A stretch of DNA of 64,000 bases from UBA6183 sp964545895 (GTDB lineage: Bacteria > Bacteroidota > Bacteroidia > UKL13-3): positions 1 through 64,000 of the forward strand of contig CAZJHS010000001.1 of the NCBI GenBank assembly GCA_964545895.1. Reading direction: 5' to 3'. Below the pieces are notes generated by a model. The model saw nothing but the letters and a program-made list of their open reading frames with translations. It searched no databases and had not been told where the DNA came from. Below are positions 24,874 to 32,554 of the stretch, in pieces. The position numbers and the translations under genes are program-made. Every line of letters starts with the position of its first letter. Within the stretch, counting starts at the first letter, position 1.

Positions 24874-25959
24874 TTAATTTTTTCGATTAATATTTAATCG
24901 TATTGAAATTATGTTTGAGAAAGGCAAGGTTCCAGAGGCACTTCCCGGATCGGCAAGGGCATAATCTATAACCATATTGGTTAATTTTAACCCAACACCA
25001 ATAGTTGGTACTACCGAGTAAGATGACTTTCCTGAGATATCTTTTACTTGCTGAAATTGATTAACACCTGTGCGTAAAAAAACAAAATCTTTATAGCCAA
25101 ACTCAACACCTGCCTTGGCATCTGTACTTCCGTAGTCAGAACCAATAAGTGTGTTTCTTTTTCCATCAAAAGTAAAATCTAAATTTACTTCGGGTCGGGC
25201 CGAAACAATAGATTTATATACATTAAACTTACGCGAAATACCTAAAGCTAGTTTAGGTACTGTTAACTCTAAATTATTACTAGGTAATTGATTATTGGTA
25301 GCCACAAACACTTGTTTATCTTGTTCGCTAAAAGTGTATTTCCAAGCATTAAATGTTGATGTTGCATCGCGCAATACAGCGCCCATTACCCAATTTTTCT
25401 TTTTATACTTTACTCCTAAATCAAAACCAAAACCCCATGCATTAGCAAAATCTCCTACCACGCGTCTTATTACTTTAACATTACCACCAATTGCTAATCC
25501 TTCTACTTTTAGTTGATGTGCGTATGAACCAATAAAAGCGTAATCAACAGCCGAAAAATTAACTACTCGAGAATAGTCGGCTACACCACTTTGAAATAGA
25601 TTTAACGTATTCGGAATATCATCAATACCATATCTAACCATGCTTAATGCAATAGCACTTTTCTCATTCATTTTAAAGGCAACTGCACCATAATCATGTT
25701 TAGCAATGCCAGCATATTGTGCGTTGTGCATAAAACTCAACTGAATATTTTCCTTAATCTCTACCAATCCTGCAGGATTCCAATAGGCGGCAGTAGCATC
25801 ATCAACCGAAGAAACTATAGCTCCACCCATACCATAAGCACGCGCACCAACTCCTAATGATAAAAACTCATTACTATATTTATACACCTGCCCAAAAACA
25901 GGCAAAGTAACAGTGCAGCAAAACAACACGATAAAGGTAGTTAGCGACTTAATTTTCAT
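24874..25959 (-). CDS. PorV/PorQ-family outer-membrane protein
   Basis: The 361-residue protein has a signal peptide ending PVFGQ (about 1-23). The mature start EFLSLGVGARAYGMGGAIV and the segment ATAAYWNPAGL are the hallmark of PorV/PorQ and related FadL-like barrels. PorV and PorQ shuttle T9SS cargo to the surface attachment complex; this protein could be such a factor for the exported proteins in this window, or a paralogue with another role. It overlaps the upstream gene by four bases (ATGA), so the two are translationally coupled. Confidence 0.8.
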   Translation of the reverse strand: MKIKSLTTFIVLFCCTVTLPVFGQVYKYSNEFLSLGVGARAYGMGGAIVSSVDDATAAYWNPAGLVEIKENIQLSFMHNAQYAGIAKHDYGAVAFKMNEKSAIALSMVRYGIDDIPNTLNLFQSGVADYSRVVNFSAVDYAFIGSYAHQLKVEGLAIGGNVKVIRRVVGDFANAWGFGFDLGVKYKKKNWVMGAVLRDATSTFNAWKYTFSEQDKQVFVATNNQLPSNNLELTVPKLALGISRKFNVYKSIVSARPEVNLDFTFDGKRNTLIGSDYGSTDAKAGVEFGYKDFVFLRTGVNQFQQVKDISGKSSYSVVPTIGVGLKLTNMVIDYALADPGSASGTLPFSNIISIRLNINRKN

Positions 25960-26615
25960 TGTACACTTTGTTTTAGTTTAGTCATTAAATCAGGAGTGCT
26001 GGCTAATAATGTAGTTTCTAATTTTACGCATACATCTTGTAATATGAACAAATCAGCATCTAACATTGCTCCCACCCCTGCCCTAATCATAATTCTGTTT
26101 AACGAATACACAAACTTATTATTATCGGTATAATAGCGTATGTATTGAACTTTACGAAAATGATTAAAAAACTCGAAAAATTTAGAGGAATCTTTCATCT
26201 CGTACAGATTCAAGAAATCAAGCAAATCGCTATCATTTATCTGTTGTAATGAGTTATAAAACTCATCCAACAAATCTGGATACTGGGTGATGAGAATCCT
26301 ATCAATAAGTAATTCGGCCATGATATGCGCTAAAAACCACTTTCGGTTTAAGGCTTCAGAAAAATTGGCTTGATTAATTAAGCCATTGACTTGCGCCAAT
26401 ATATCAGTAAAAAAAGATGATCCATGAAATAACTTATCGGCACGGTAATGAGCTAAACAACCTTGATGAAAACTTAAGCAAGCAGCATTGGCATGCTCAA
26501 CATTGTGTTTAAATGTTTTTATGTATCCACGCGTAACGTCTGGCAACAACAAGCCGGTGTTGTATTCGTGTTGACCAAGTTTATGATCTACAAAAAAGTG
26601 AGCGAAGTAATTCAA
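25956..26615 (-). CDS. AcpH-like (acyl-carrier-protein phosphodiesterase-like) protein
   Basis: The 219-residue protein starts at a TTG; the reading MNYFAHFFVDHK then matches the typical MNxLAH start of AcpH-type proteins, which supports the start. GLLLPDVTRGY, HQGCLAHYRADKLFHGSSFF and HIMAELLIDRILI give the pattern of His and Asp expected of that HD-like helical fold. AcpH removes phosphopantetheine from acyl carrier protein; this member is divergent, and the function is a tentative inference. The start lies two bases before the stop of a small lipoprotein gene, and the end overlaps the PorV/PorQ-like gene. Confidence 0.55.
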   Translation of the reverse strand: MNYFAHFFVDHKLGQHEYNTGLLLPDVTRGYIKTFKHNVEHANAACLSFHQGCLAHYRADKLFHGSSFFTDILAQVNGLINQANFSEALNRKWFLAHIMAELLIDRILITQYPDLLDEFYNSLQQINDSDLLDFLNLYEMKDSSKFFEFFNHFRKVQYIRYYTDNNKFVYSLNRIMIRAGVGAMLDADLFILQDVCVKLETTLLASTPDLMTKLKQSVQ

Positions 26616-26617
26616 GA

Positions 26618-26764
26618 TTAGTGACGCTTACGAACTAAACCATTTTTTTTATACTCAACGCGCCTTCCACCATTTGCTCCATCAAACGTTGGGCACTTTT
26701 TAGCTTTACAGGCAAAAAAAGGAAGTACAATAACAAGTATAAGGAAGTAACTAATTTTTTTCAT
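26618..26764 (-). CDS. 48-residue basic lipoprotein
   Basis: A short frame on the minus strand starts at an ATG at 26764. It encodes a signal peptide (MKKISYFLILVIVLPFFAC) with lipobox FFAC, so Cys19 would be lipidated, and a 29-residue mature part rich in Lys and Arg (KAKKCPTFDGANGGRRVEYK...). One more Cys is at position 24. The stop is 2 nt before the TTG of the AcpH-like gene, giving tight coupling. The combined start, lipobox and operon position make it a real gene likely, despite its size; function is unknown. Confidence 0.65.
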   Translation of the reverse strand: MKKISYFLILVIVLPFFACKAKKCPTFDGANGGRRVEYKKNGLVRKRH

Positions 26765-26793
26765 GTTGTAAAAAACCTTCCTGCAATATAAAT

Positions 26794-26825
26794 AAAAAAT
26801 CCCGTGCTATTCGCTACGGGATTTT
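26794..26825 (-). terminator. Terminator of the histone H1-like gene
   Basis: Stem AAAATCCCGT / ACGGGATTTT with a ten-base loop lies just past the stop of the minus-strand histone-like gene; a T-run follows on the minus strand. Confidence 0.75.
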
Positions 26826-26847
26826 CCGAAAAGAGTTTTCGCTAAGA

Positions 26848-27141
26848 CTATTTTTTAGCAGCTTTTTTAGGAGCAGCTTTCTTTGCAGCAGCCTTTTTAG
26901 GAGCAGCAGCTTTCTTAGGAGCAGCAGCTTTTTTAGCTACAGCTTTTTTAGGAGCAGCAGCTTTTTTAGGTGCAGCTTTCTTTGCAGCAGCTTTCTTAGG
27001 TGCAGCTTTTTTAGCTACAACTTTTTTAGGTGCAGCAGCTTTCTTAGGAGCAGCTTTTTTAGCAGCAGCTTTTTTAGGAGCGGCTTTTTTAGCAGCAGCT
27101 TTTTTAGGCGCAGCTGCTTTTGTAGTTTTTTTAGTTGCCAT
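26848..27141 (-). CDS. Histone H1-like Lys/Ala-rich protein
   Basis: The 97-residue protein consists almost wholly of short repeats of the type AAPKKAAAKK or AAPKKAVAKK, with no acidic residue, as in bacterial histone H1-like (Hc1/AlgP-type) proteins. Such tails bind DNA through lysines and are likely disordered until bound. Repeat number could vary between strains by slippage. It has its own terminator; upstream is a long, very AT-rich gene-free region. It is probably a nucleoid-associated protein, though the repeat composition alone could also suit a ribosome- or RNA-binding role. Confidence 0.8.
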   Translation of the reverse strand: MATKKTTKAAAPKKAAAKKAAPKKAAAKKAAPKKAAAPKKVVAKKAAPKKAAAKKAAPKKAAAPKKAVAKKAAAPKKAAAPKKAAAKKAAPKKAAKK

Positions 27142-27748
27142 GTTTTAAAATATTTATTTGATTGATTACATGAACAAATTTATACGAGTGTTTATATAAT
27201 ACAAACATCTGTATCAAGTGAATGTACAAATCATGTATTTTTTTTCTGTTGATAACCACGCACTGTTGATTGAAAGTGTTGATTTAACAAGTTGTTTAAC
27301 ACAATGCGTGATATGCATAGTAGTAATAAAATTGTTAGTCACAACATATTAACATCACTCATTACACATAATAAAAAAACATAAAACAAGTATTACATCA
27401 ACTTGCTGCACGTACTGATTTTACTATATACTCAGCACTAACATCATTAATTTAGATTACTAAAAACAAAACAATTTCTTACTTTCATTTTCACACTTGA
27501 TTCATTTTATATTCTATAAAAAATCATCATCATTCAATTCTATTTATATCGTGTATATTTTTTTTTACACCTATATAAATTTGTTCATATTCATGTTACA
27601 TCATAGCATGCATTCCATATCAATATCAATCAGTTATTAGCATACTTGTATAAAACAACACTACTTATTTTAGTTTTTATTTTTAATAAATCATTACTTA
27701 AAATGCATCCTATAACCTATACTTGAACAAGTAAAGTAACCACATATT
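27142..27748. other. 607-bp very AT-rich gene-free region
   Basis: No convincing coding frame or RNA gene is seen. The DNA is strongly AT-rich, with poly-A/T tracts. An imperfect inverted repeat with arms CACGCA...TGCGTG is centred near 27283. The region must hold the promoters of the histone-like gene (leftward) and cinA (rightward), but I found no exact TAnnTTTG. It could be a nucleoid-protein binding region. Confidence 0.4.
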
Positions 27749-28993
27749 ATGCAGGCAGAAATAATTACTATTGGCGATGAAATTTTAATCGGACAAATCA
27801 TTGATACCAACTCGAGCTGGCTTGGCCAAGAGCTAGGAAAATTGGGCATATCCGTGGTCCATCGAACTTCTGTATCTGATAGTAAAGAAGCCATAGTTGA
27901 TGCATTACATGCAGCTAAAAATCGTGCAAAAATAATCATCATTACAGGAGGATTAGGTCCAACAAAAGATGATGTAACTAAAACTACATTGGCTAGTTAT
28001 TTTAACACCACATTAGTTACTAACGAAGAAGTAAAAAAATGGGTTACCCAAATTTTTACGCAACGTAATTTACCCATTATTGATAGCAACATGCAACAAG
28101 CATTAGTTCCTAAAAATTGTGAAGTATTATTTAACAGAAGTGGAACAGCACCCGGTATGTGGTTTGATGAGGATGACACTATTTATATTAGTATGCCAGG
28201 TGTACCTTTTGAAATGAAAGTAATTTTTGAAGAAGAATGTATACCTCGTTTAAAACACAAATTTAGTTTACCCAACATTGTTCATCGAACAATTTTAACG
28301 TGCAACATTGGCGAAAGTTTTTTAGCACAAAAAATAGAATCGCTGGAAAACAAATTACCCGCACATATTAAATTGGCTTACTTACCAAGTGTAGGTATGG
28401 TACGTTTACGTTTTAGTGGGATGCATGATAACTTGGTACACCTAAATGCCGAAATGCAATTAATTATTAACGAACTTTACGATATTATTGGCCACAATAT
28501 TTATGGCGAAGAAAACGACACGTTAGAAAAAGTTGTTGGCGATTTATTAAAAAGAGAGCACAAAAATTTAGCTACCGCAGAGAGTTGCACTGGTGGATAT
28601 GTTGCCCACATGATTACATCCGTTCCAGGAAGTTCGGCTTATTATAAAGGCAGTGTAATTAGTTATGCTAACGAAGTTAAAATAAATGAACTTGGCGTAT
28701 TACCCGAAACCTTAAAAACAGTTGGTGCAGTGAGTGAAGATTGTGTGAAGCAAATGGCTGAAGGCATACGTAAAAAACTAGGAACTGATTATGCAATTGC
28801 TACAAGTGGTATTGCAGGACCTGATGGTGGTACCGCACAAAAACCAGTAGGCACAGTTTGGATTGCTATTAGTAGCAGTAAACGCACTATTGCCAAACAA
28901 TTTAATTTTGGCGATAACCGCGAGCGAACTATACAGCGAAGTGCAATTCAGGCATTAGATATACTTAGGAAAGAACTGTTAAACATTAACTAA
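27749..28993 (+). CDS. cinA: CinA family nicotinamide-nucleotide amidohydrolase
   Basis: The 414-residue protein has two domains. The N-terminal molybdopterin-binding-like domain (about 1-170) has EIITIGDEILIGQIIDTN and GGLGPTKDDVT. The C-terminal CinA domain (about 255-414) has LATAESCTGGYVAHMITSVP, GSVISYANEVK and IATSGIAGPDGG, which form the NMN deamidase site recycling nicotinamide mononucleotide to NaMN. Full-length form typical of the family. The long AT-rich region precedes it. Confidence 0.9.
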   Translation: MQAEIITIGDEILIGQIIDTNSSWLGQELGKLGISVVHRTSVSDSKEAIVDALHAAKNRAKIIIITGGLGPTKDDVTKTTLASYFNTTLVTNEEVKKWVTQIFTQRNLPIIDSNMQQALVPKNCEVLFNRSGTAPGMWFDEDDTIYISMPGVPFEMKVIFEEECIPRLKHKFSLPNIVHRTILTCNIGESFLAQKIESLENKLPAHIKLAYLPSVGMVRLRFSGMHDNLVHLNAEMQLIINELYDIIGHNIYGEENDTLEKVVGDLLKREHKNLATAESCTGGYVAHMITSVPGSSAYYKGSVISYANEVKINELGVLPETLKTVGAVSEDCVKQMAEGIRKKLGTDYAIATSGIAGPDGGTAQKPVGTVWIAISSSKRTIAKQFNFGDNRERTIQRSAIQALDILRKELLNIN

Positions 28994-29048
28994 TTAGTAC
29001 TAAGATTTACCTCGTTTATAGCATAAGGGGTATTCCACTTTTTAGGCT

Positions 29049-29056
29049 TACCTTTG
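29049..29056 (+). promoter_or_regulatory. -7 promoter element (TACCTTTG) of the DEAD-box helicase gene
   Basis: An exact TAnnTTTG match lies 40 nt before the ATG at 29097. No clear -33 TTG is seen. Confidence 0.45.
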
Positions 29057-29096
29057 TGCCAAGTACATATTACTTTATAAGTACTTGAGCATAACA

Positions 29097-30428
29097 ATGA
29101 CATTTGACGAATTAAACTTAATTGATCCCATTTTAAAAGCACTTAAAGAAGAAGGATACACCAATCCAACTCCGATACAAGAGCAAGCCATTCCATCTTT
29201 ACTTGAAGGTAAAGACTTGTTGGGATGCGCACAAACAGGCACTGGAAAAACGGCCGCCTTTGCCATTCCTATTATTCAACTTTTATATAACCAACGCGAA
29301 AAAGACCGTAAGCGTAAGTTAATCTCTTCGTTAATTTTAACTCCAACACGTGAGCTTGCCATACAAATTGGCGAGAGTTTTGCAGCTTATGGCAGATACA
29401 CTGGATTAAAACATGCTGTAATTTTTGGTGGTGTATCGCAACATGCGCAAACCAATGCATTGCATCATGGATTAGATATTTTAATTGCCACTCCGGGTCG
29501 TTTGTTAGATTTAATGAACCAAGGTTTTGTAGATTTAAATCATATCAAACTTTTTGTATTAGATGAAGCCGATCGTATGTTAGACATGGGCTTTGTGCAT
29601 GATGTAAAAAAAGTATTGGTTAAACTACCTAAACAAAAGCAATCGTTATTTTTCTCGGCAACTATGCCGCCCGAAATTGTAAAACTATCCGACACTATTT
29701 TACATCAACCCGTAAAAGTAGAAGTAACTCCAGTTTCATCAACCGCAGAAAAAGTGGAGCAACGCGTTTACTTTGTTGATAAGGAAAATAAAAAAGCACT
29801 ACTACTTGATTTGCTTAAGCAACGTGAAATGTCGAGTGTATTGGTTTTTGCACGCACTAAACATGGTGCAGATAGAATTGCAAAAGACTTAACCAAACAA
29901 GGTTTTAAAACTGCAGCTATACATGGCGATAAATCACAAAACGCACGTCAAAATGCATTGAATGATTTTAAAACCGGAAAAATACGTACGCTAATTGCTA
30001 CTGATATTGCTGCTCGTGGTATTGATATTGACAAGTTAAGTCATGTAATAAACTACGAAATACCTAATCAACCCGAAACTTATGTGCACAGAATTGGAAG
30101 AACCGGACGTGCTAGTGCAAGTGGTGTAGCTATTAGTTTATGTGATGCAGAAGAAAGAGAATACATACGTGATATTGAAAAACTAATTGGACAAAAAATT
30201 CCGGTGGTAGAAGGTCATCCTTATCCGATGTTAAACTTTAATCCTGCTCCAAAAAACCCGAAAGATAACCGCCATCTAAAAAAGGGCGAACCAAGAGGAC
30301 ATGCAAGACCAAGTGGTGATAACGGCAGAAAATTTAAAGGTAATAGCGGTGGTGCACCTAAGGCTCATAAAGGCGGACAAGGCGCAAGCAAATCATCAAA
30401 CCAAGGACCTAAAAAGTTTAAACATTAA
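29097..30428 (+). CDS. DEAD-box RNA helicase, RhlE-like
   Basis: The 443-residue enzyme has all DEAD-box motifs: Q-motif region PTPIQEQAIP, motif I AQTGTGKTAAF, II LDEADRMLDMGF, III SAT, and C-terminal VI HRIGRTGRAS. After the core (about residue 375) comes a low-complexity basic Gly/Lys/Asn-rich tail ending KKFKH, typical of RhlE-like members and probably RNA-binding. It unwinds RNA in ribosome assembly or decay. The ATG at 29097 is preferred to an in-frame TTG at 29085. Confidence 0.9.
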   Translation: MTFDELNLIDPILKALKEEGYTNPTPIQEQAIPSLLEGKDLLGCAQTGTGKTAAFAIPIIQLLYNQREKDRKRKLISSLILTPTRELAIQIGESFAAYGRYTGLKHAVIFGGVSQHAQTNALHHGLDILIATPGRLLDLMNQGFVDLNHIKLFVLDEADRMLDMGFVHDVKKVLVKLPKQKQSLFFSATMPPEIVKLSDTILHQPVKVEVTPVSSTAEKVEQRVYFVDKENKKALLLDLLKQREMSSVLVFARTKHGADRIAKDLTKQGFKTAAIHGDKSQNARQNALNDFKTGKIRTLIATDIAARGIDIDKLSHVINYEIPNQPETYVHRIGRTGRASASGVAISLCDAEEREYIRDIEKLIGQKIPVVEGHPYPMLNFNPAPKNPKDNRHLKKGEPRGHARPSGDNGRKFKGNSGGAPKAHKGGQGASKSSNQGPKKFKH

Positions 30429-30453
30429 ATAGGTACTAACTGCATAAATTATA

Positions 30454-30484
30454 TTGGCATTAGTCGGCTAAAAAATTAAATTTG
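30454..30484 (+). promoter_or_regulatory. Promoter of the E2 gene (TTG-N20-TAAATTTG)
   Basis: TTG at 30454-30456, a 20-nt spacer and TAAATTTG at 30477-30484 give a full Bacteroidota promoter match, 94 nt upstream of the E2 ATG. Confidence 0.65.
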
Positions 30485-30578
30485 CCCAAGTATTCAGGGG
30501 TATTTAGGCATAAAGAGCAAGTAATCAACACACTAGCTTAATAAGCCTTTTAATCCTGATAAATATACCATAACTATT

Positions 30579-31910
30579 ATGTCTGAATTTCAACTGGTAA
30601 TGCCCAAAATGGGCGAAAGTATTGCGGAAGCAACCATTATCCGCTGGGTAAAAAACGAAGGCGATACAATTGCTGCCGATGAAACTGTTTTAGAGATTGC
30701 TACTGATAAAGTAGACTCTGAAGTTCCATCGCCTAAAGGTGGTAAATTAATTAAACGTTTGTTTAATGAAGGTGATGTTGTACCAGTTGGTGCTGCCATT
30801 GCTATTATTGCTTTAGAAGGTAGCGCAAGCGCATCTGCTCCTGCTGCTCCGGTAGCTGAAGTGAAAGCAGCAGTTGTTGAGGTTGAAAAAACCGTAGCAG
30901 CAGCTGTTAATACTACAAGTACTCCAAAACCAAGTAATACTAATGGTGCTCGTTTTTACAGCCCGTTGGTATTAAATATTGCCAAAGAGGAAAACGTAAG
31001 CATGAACGAATTGGAAAACATTGCAGGCACAGGAAACGAAGGCCGTGTTACCAAACGTGATATTTTAGCATACGTACAAAACAGAGGAAATACTCCAGTG
31101 GCACCTGCGGCACCTGCAAGCGCTCCAGTTTCTGCACCAGAAGTTGTTAAAACAATTGCTCCTGCTGCATCGCACCAAGCACCAAAAGTAACTTTAATGC
31201 CTGGTGATGAAATTATTGAAATGGACCGCATGCGCAAACTTATTGCCGATCACATGGTAATGAGTAAGCATGTTGCACCACACGTAACTTCGTTTGTTGA
31301 AGCCGATGTAACCAACATGGTTAAATGGAGAGATAAAGCGAAAAAAGTATACGAAAAACGCGAAGGCGAAAAAATTACTTTTACGCCTATGTTTATAGAG
31401 TGTGTGGTTAAAGCCATTAAAGATTACCCAATGATTAATGTGGCTGTAGATGGACAAAACATTGTTAAGCGCAAAAACATTAACGTTGGTATGGCAGCAG
31501 CATTACCAAGCGGTAACTTAATTGTGCCTGTATTAAAAAATGCAGATAACATGAACCTAATTGGATTAACCAAAACAGTTAATGATTTGGCAAATCGTGC
31601 ACGTGGTAACAAGCTTGCACCAGATGAAATTCAAGGTGGAACATTTACATTAACTAACGTTGGTGGATTTGGAAATGTAATGGGTACTCCTATTATTAAC
31701 CAACCACAGGTTGCTATTATGGCTACAGGTTCTATTAAAAAGAAACCTGCTGTAATGGAAACTGAAATGGGTGATGTTATTGCAATACGCCATATCATGT
31801 TCTTATCATTAAGCTATGATCACCGTGTGGTTGATGGCTCTTTGGGTGGTTCATTCTTACGCAGAGTTGCAGATTACATGGAGCAATGGGATGTAAATAG
31901 AGAAATCTAA
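30579..31910 (+). CDS. 2-oxo acid dehydrogenase E2 (dihydrolipoamide acyltransferase)
   Basis: The 443-residue protein has a lipoyl domain (1-80) with lipoyl Lys44 in EIATDKVDSEV, an Ala/Pro-rich linker, a peripheral-subunit-binding domain (about 127-165, YSPLVLNIAKEENV ... GRVTKRDIL), a second linker and a catalytic domain (about 215-443) with SYDHRVVDG, where His415 and Asp419 are active-site residues. It transfers acyl groups from E1 to CoA. Pyruvate, branched-chain or 2-oxoglutarate specificity cannot be settled from sequence reading alone; the sole lipoyl domain fits any. It is monocistronic, with promoter and terminator. Confidence 0.9.
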   Translation: MSEFQLVMPKMGESIAEATIIRWVKNEGDTIAADETVLEIATDKVDSEVPSPKGGKLIKRLFNEGDVVPVGAAIAIIALEGSASASAPAAPVAEVKAAVVEVEKTVAAAVNTTSTPKPSNTNGARFYSPLVLNIAKEENVSMNELENIAGTGNEGRVTKRDILAYVQNRGNTPVAPAAPASAPVSAPEVVKTIAPAASHQAPKVTLMPGDEIIEMDRMRKLIADHMVMSKHVAPHVTSFVEADVTNMVKWRDKAKKVYEKREGEKITFTPMFIECVVKAIKDYPMINVAVDGQNIVKRKNINVGMAAALPSGNLIVPVLKNADNMNLIGLTKTVNDLANRARGNKLAPDEIQGGTFTLTNVGGFGNVMGTPIINQPQVAIMATGSIKKKPAVMETEMGDVIAIRHIMFLSLSYDHRVVDGSLGGSFLRRVADYMEQWDVNREI

Positions 31911-31933
31911 TTTATCATCACCATAAAATATAC

Positions 31934-31967
31934 AAAATGGCTACCTAAACAGGTGGCCATTTTTTTA
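31934..31967 (+). terminator. Terminator of the E2 gene
   Basis: A 10-bp stem (ATGGCTACCT / AGGTGGCCAT, one T-G pair) with an AAAC loop, preceded by AAA and followed by TTTTTTT. Confidence 0.85.
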
Positions 31968-32127
31968 TACCATCCCACCAAGCATATTTATATTTTCCGG
32001 TACCATAAGTTTTTTAGCCTAATTAATTGTGCAATTCAATCTATACTTATAAAGCCGTTTTACTAAATATCAAAAAACAAGTAAACAAAAGGGCCAATTC
32101 TCTGTTAATTAAAAAAACATTAAACTT

Positions 32128-32161
32128 AAAGCTACCATTATTATTATTTAATGGTAGCTTT
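32128..32161 (+). promoter_or_regulatory. Perfect hairpin upstream of the RND efflux operon
   Basis: A 13-bp perfect inverted repeat (AAAGCTACCATTA / TAATGGTAGCTTT) with an eight-base loop lies 19 nt before the likely TTG start of the small protein that leads the efflux operon. It is not followed by a T-run on the plus strand, so it is not a plain terminator there. It may be an operator or leader structure. Confidence 0.5.
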
Positions 32162-32179
32162 GCACCACATAAAAAACGC

Positions 32180-32479
32180 TTGACATCAACATTAAGACAT
32201 ATTAACACTGTACTGCTTTTGTTATTGGCATTGGTTTACATCATGCCCAATTTTAACAAAACTGTTTTGGTTGTTTCTGATGATATAGAGCAAACCAGTC
32301 AAGATGGTTTTGCATCTGATGTTGAAGACAAAGAATTTACTGATACAGAGGTTAATTTACCCTCAAACTTTGCCATTAATAACTTGAGTTGTAATGATGT
32401 ATTTTTAAATTACATAAACAACCAAGTACCCATAGAGCCTGTTATTAAGCAGCCAACTCCCCCTCCGCAAACAGCATAG
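32180..32479 (+). CDS. Small membrane-anchored acidic protein of unknown function
   Basis: I read this frame from a TTG at 32180, giving 99 residues; the open frame continues upstream to 32027 but crosses a hairpin and has no good start. The N-terminus has one hydrophobic segment (TVLLLLLALVYIMPNF), then an acidic region (SDDIEQTSQDGFASDVEDKE) and a proline-rich end (QPTPPPQTA). It may be a secreted or membrane-anchored accessory of the RND metal efflux genes that start 75 nt downstream. It lacks the His/Cys clusters expected of a metal sensor. The start is uncertain and no family is recognised. Confidence 0.4.
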   Translation: MTSTLRHINTVLLLLLALVYIMPNFNKTVLVVSDDIEQTSQDGFASDVEDKEFTDTEVNLPSNFAINNLSCNDVFLNYINNQVPIEPVIKQPTPPPQTA

Positions 32480-32554
32480 CTTTCTTCTTTTAAGTATTTA
32501 TTCAGTGTAGTTTTTCTGCACTGTGCTATTTCATTTTACATAAATCATAAATTA

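Noticed and set aside
32027..32179. Upstream extension of the small acidic protein
   Set aside because: The extension crosses a 13-bp perfect hairpin and begins at a weak TTG, with no promoter nearby; the shorter reading is safer.
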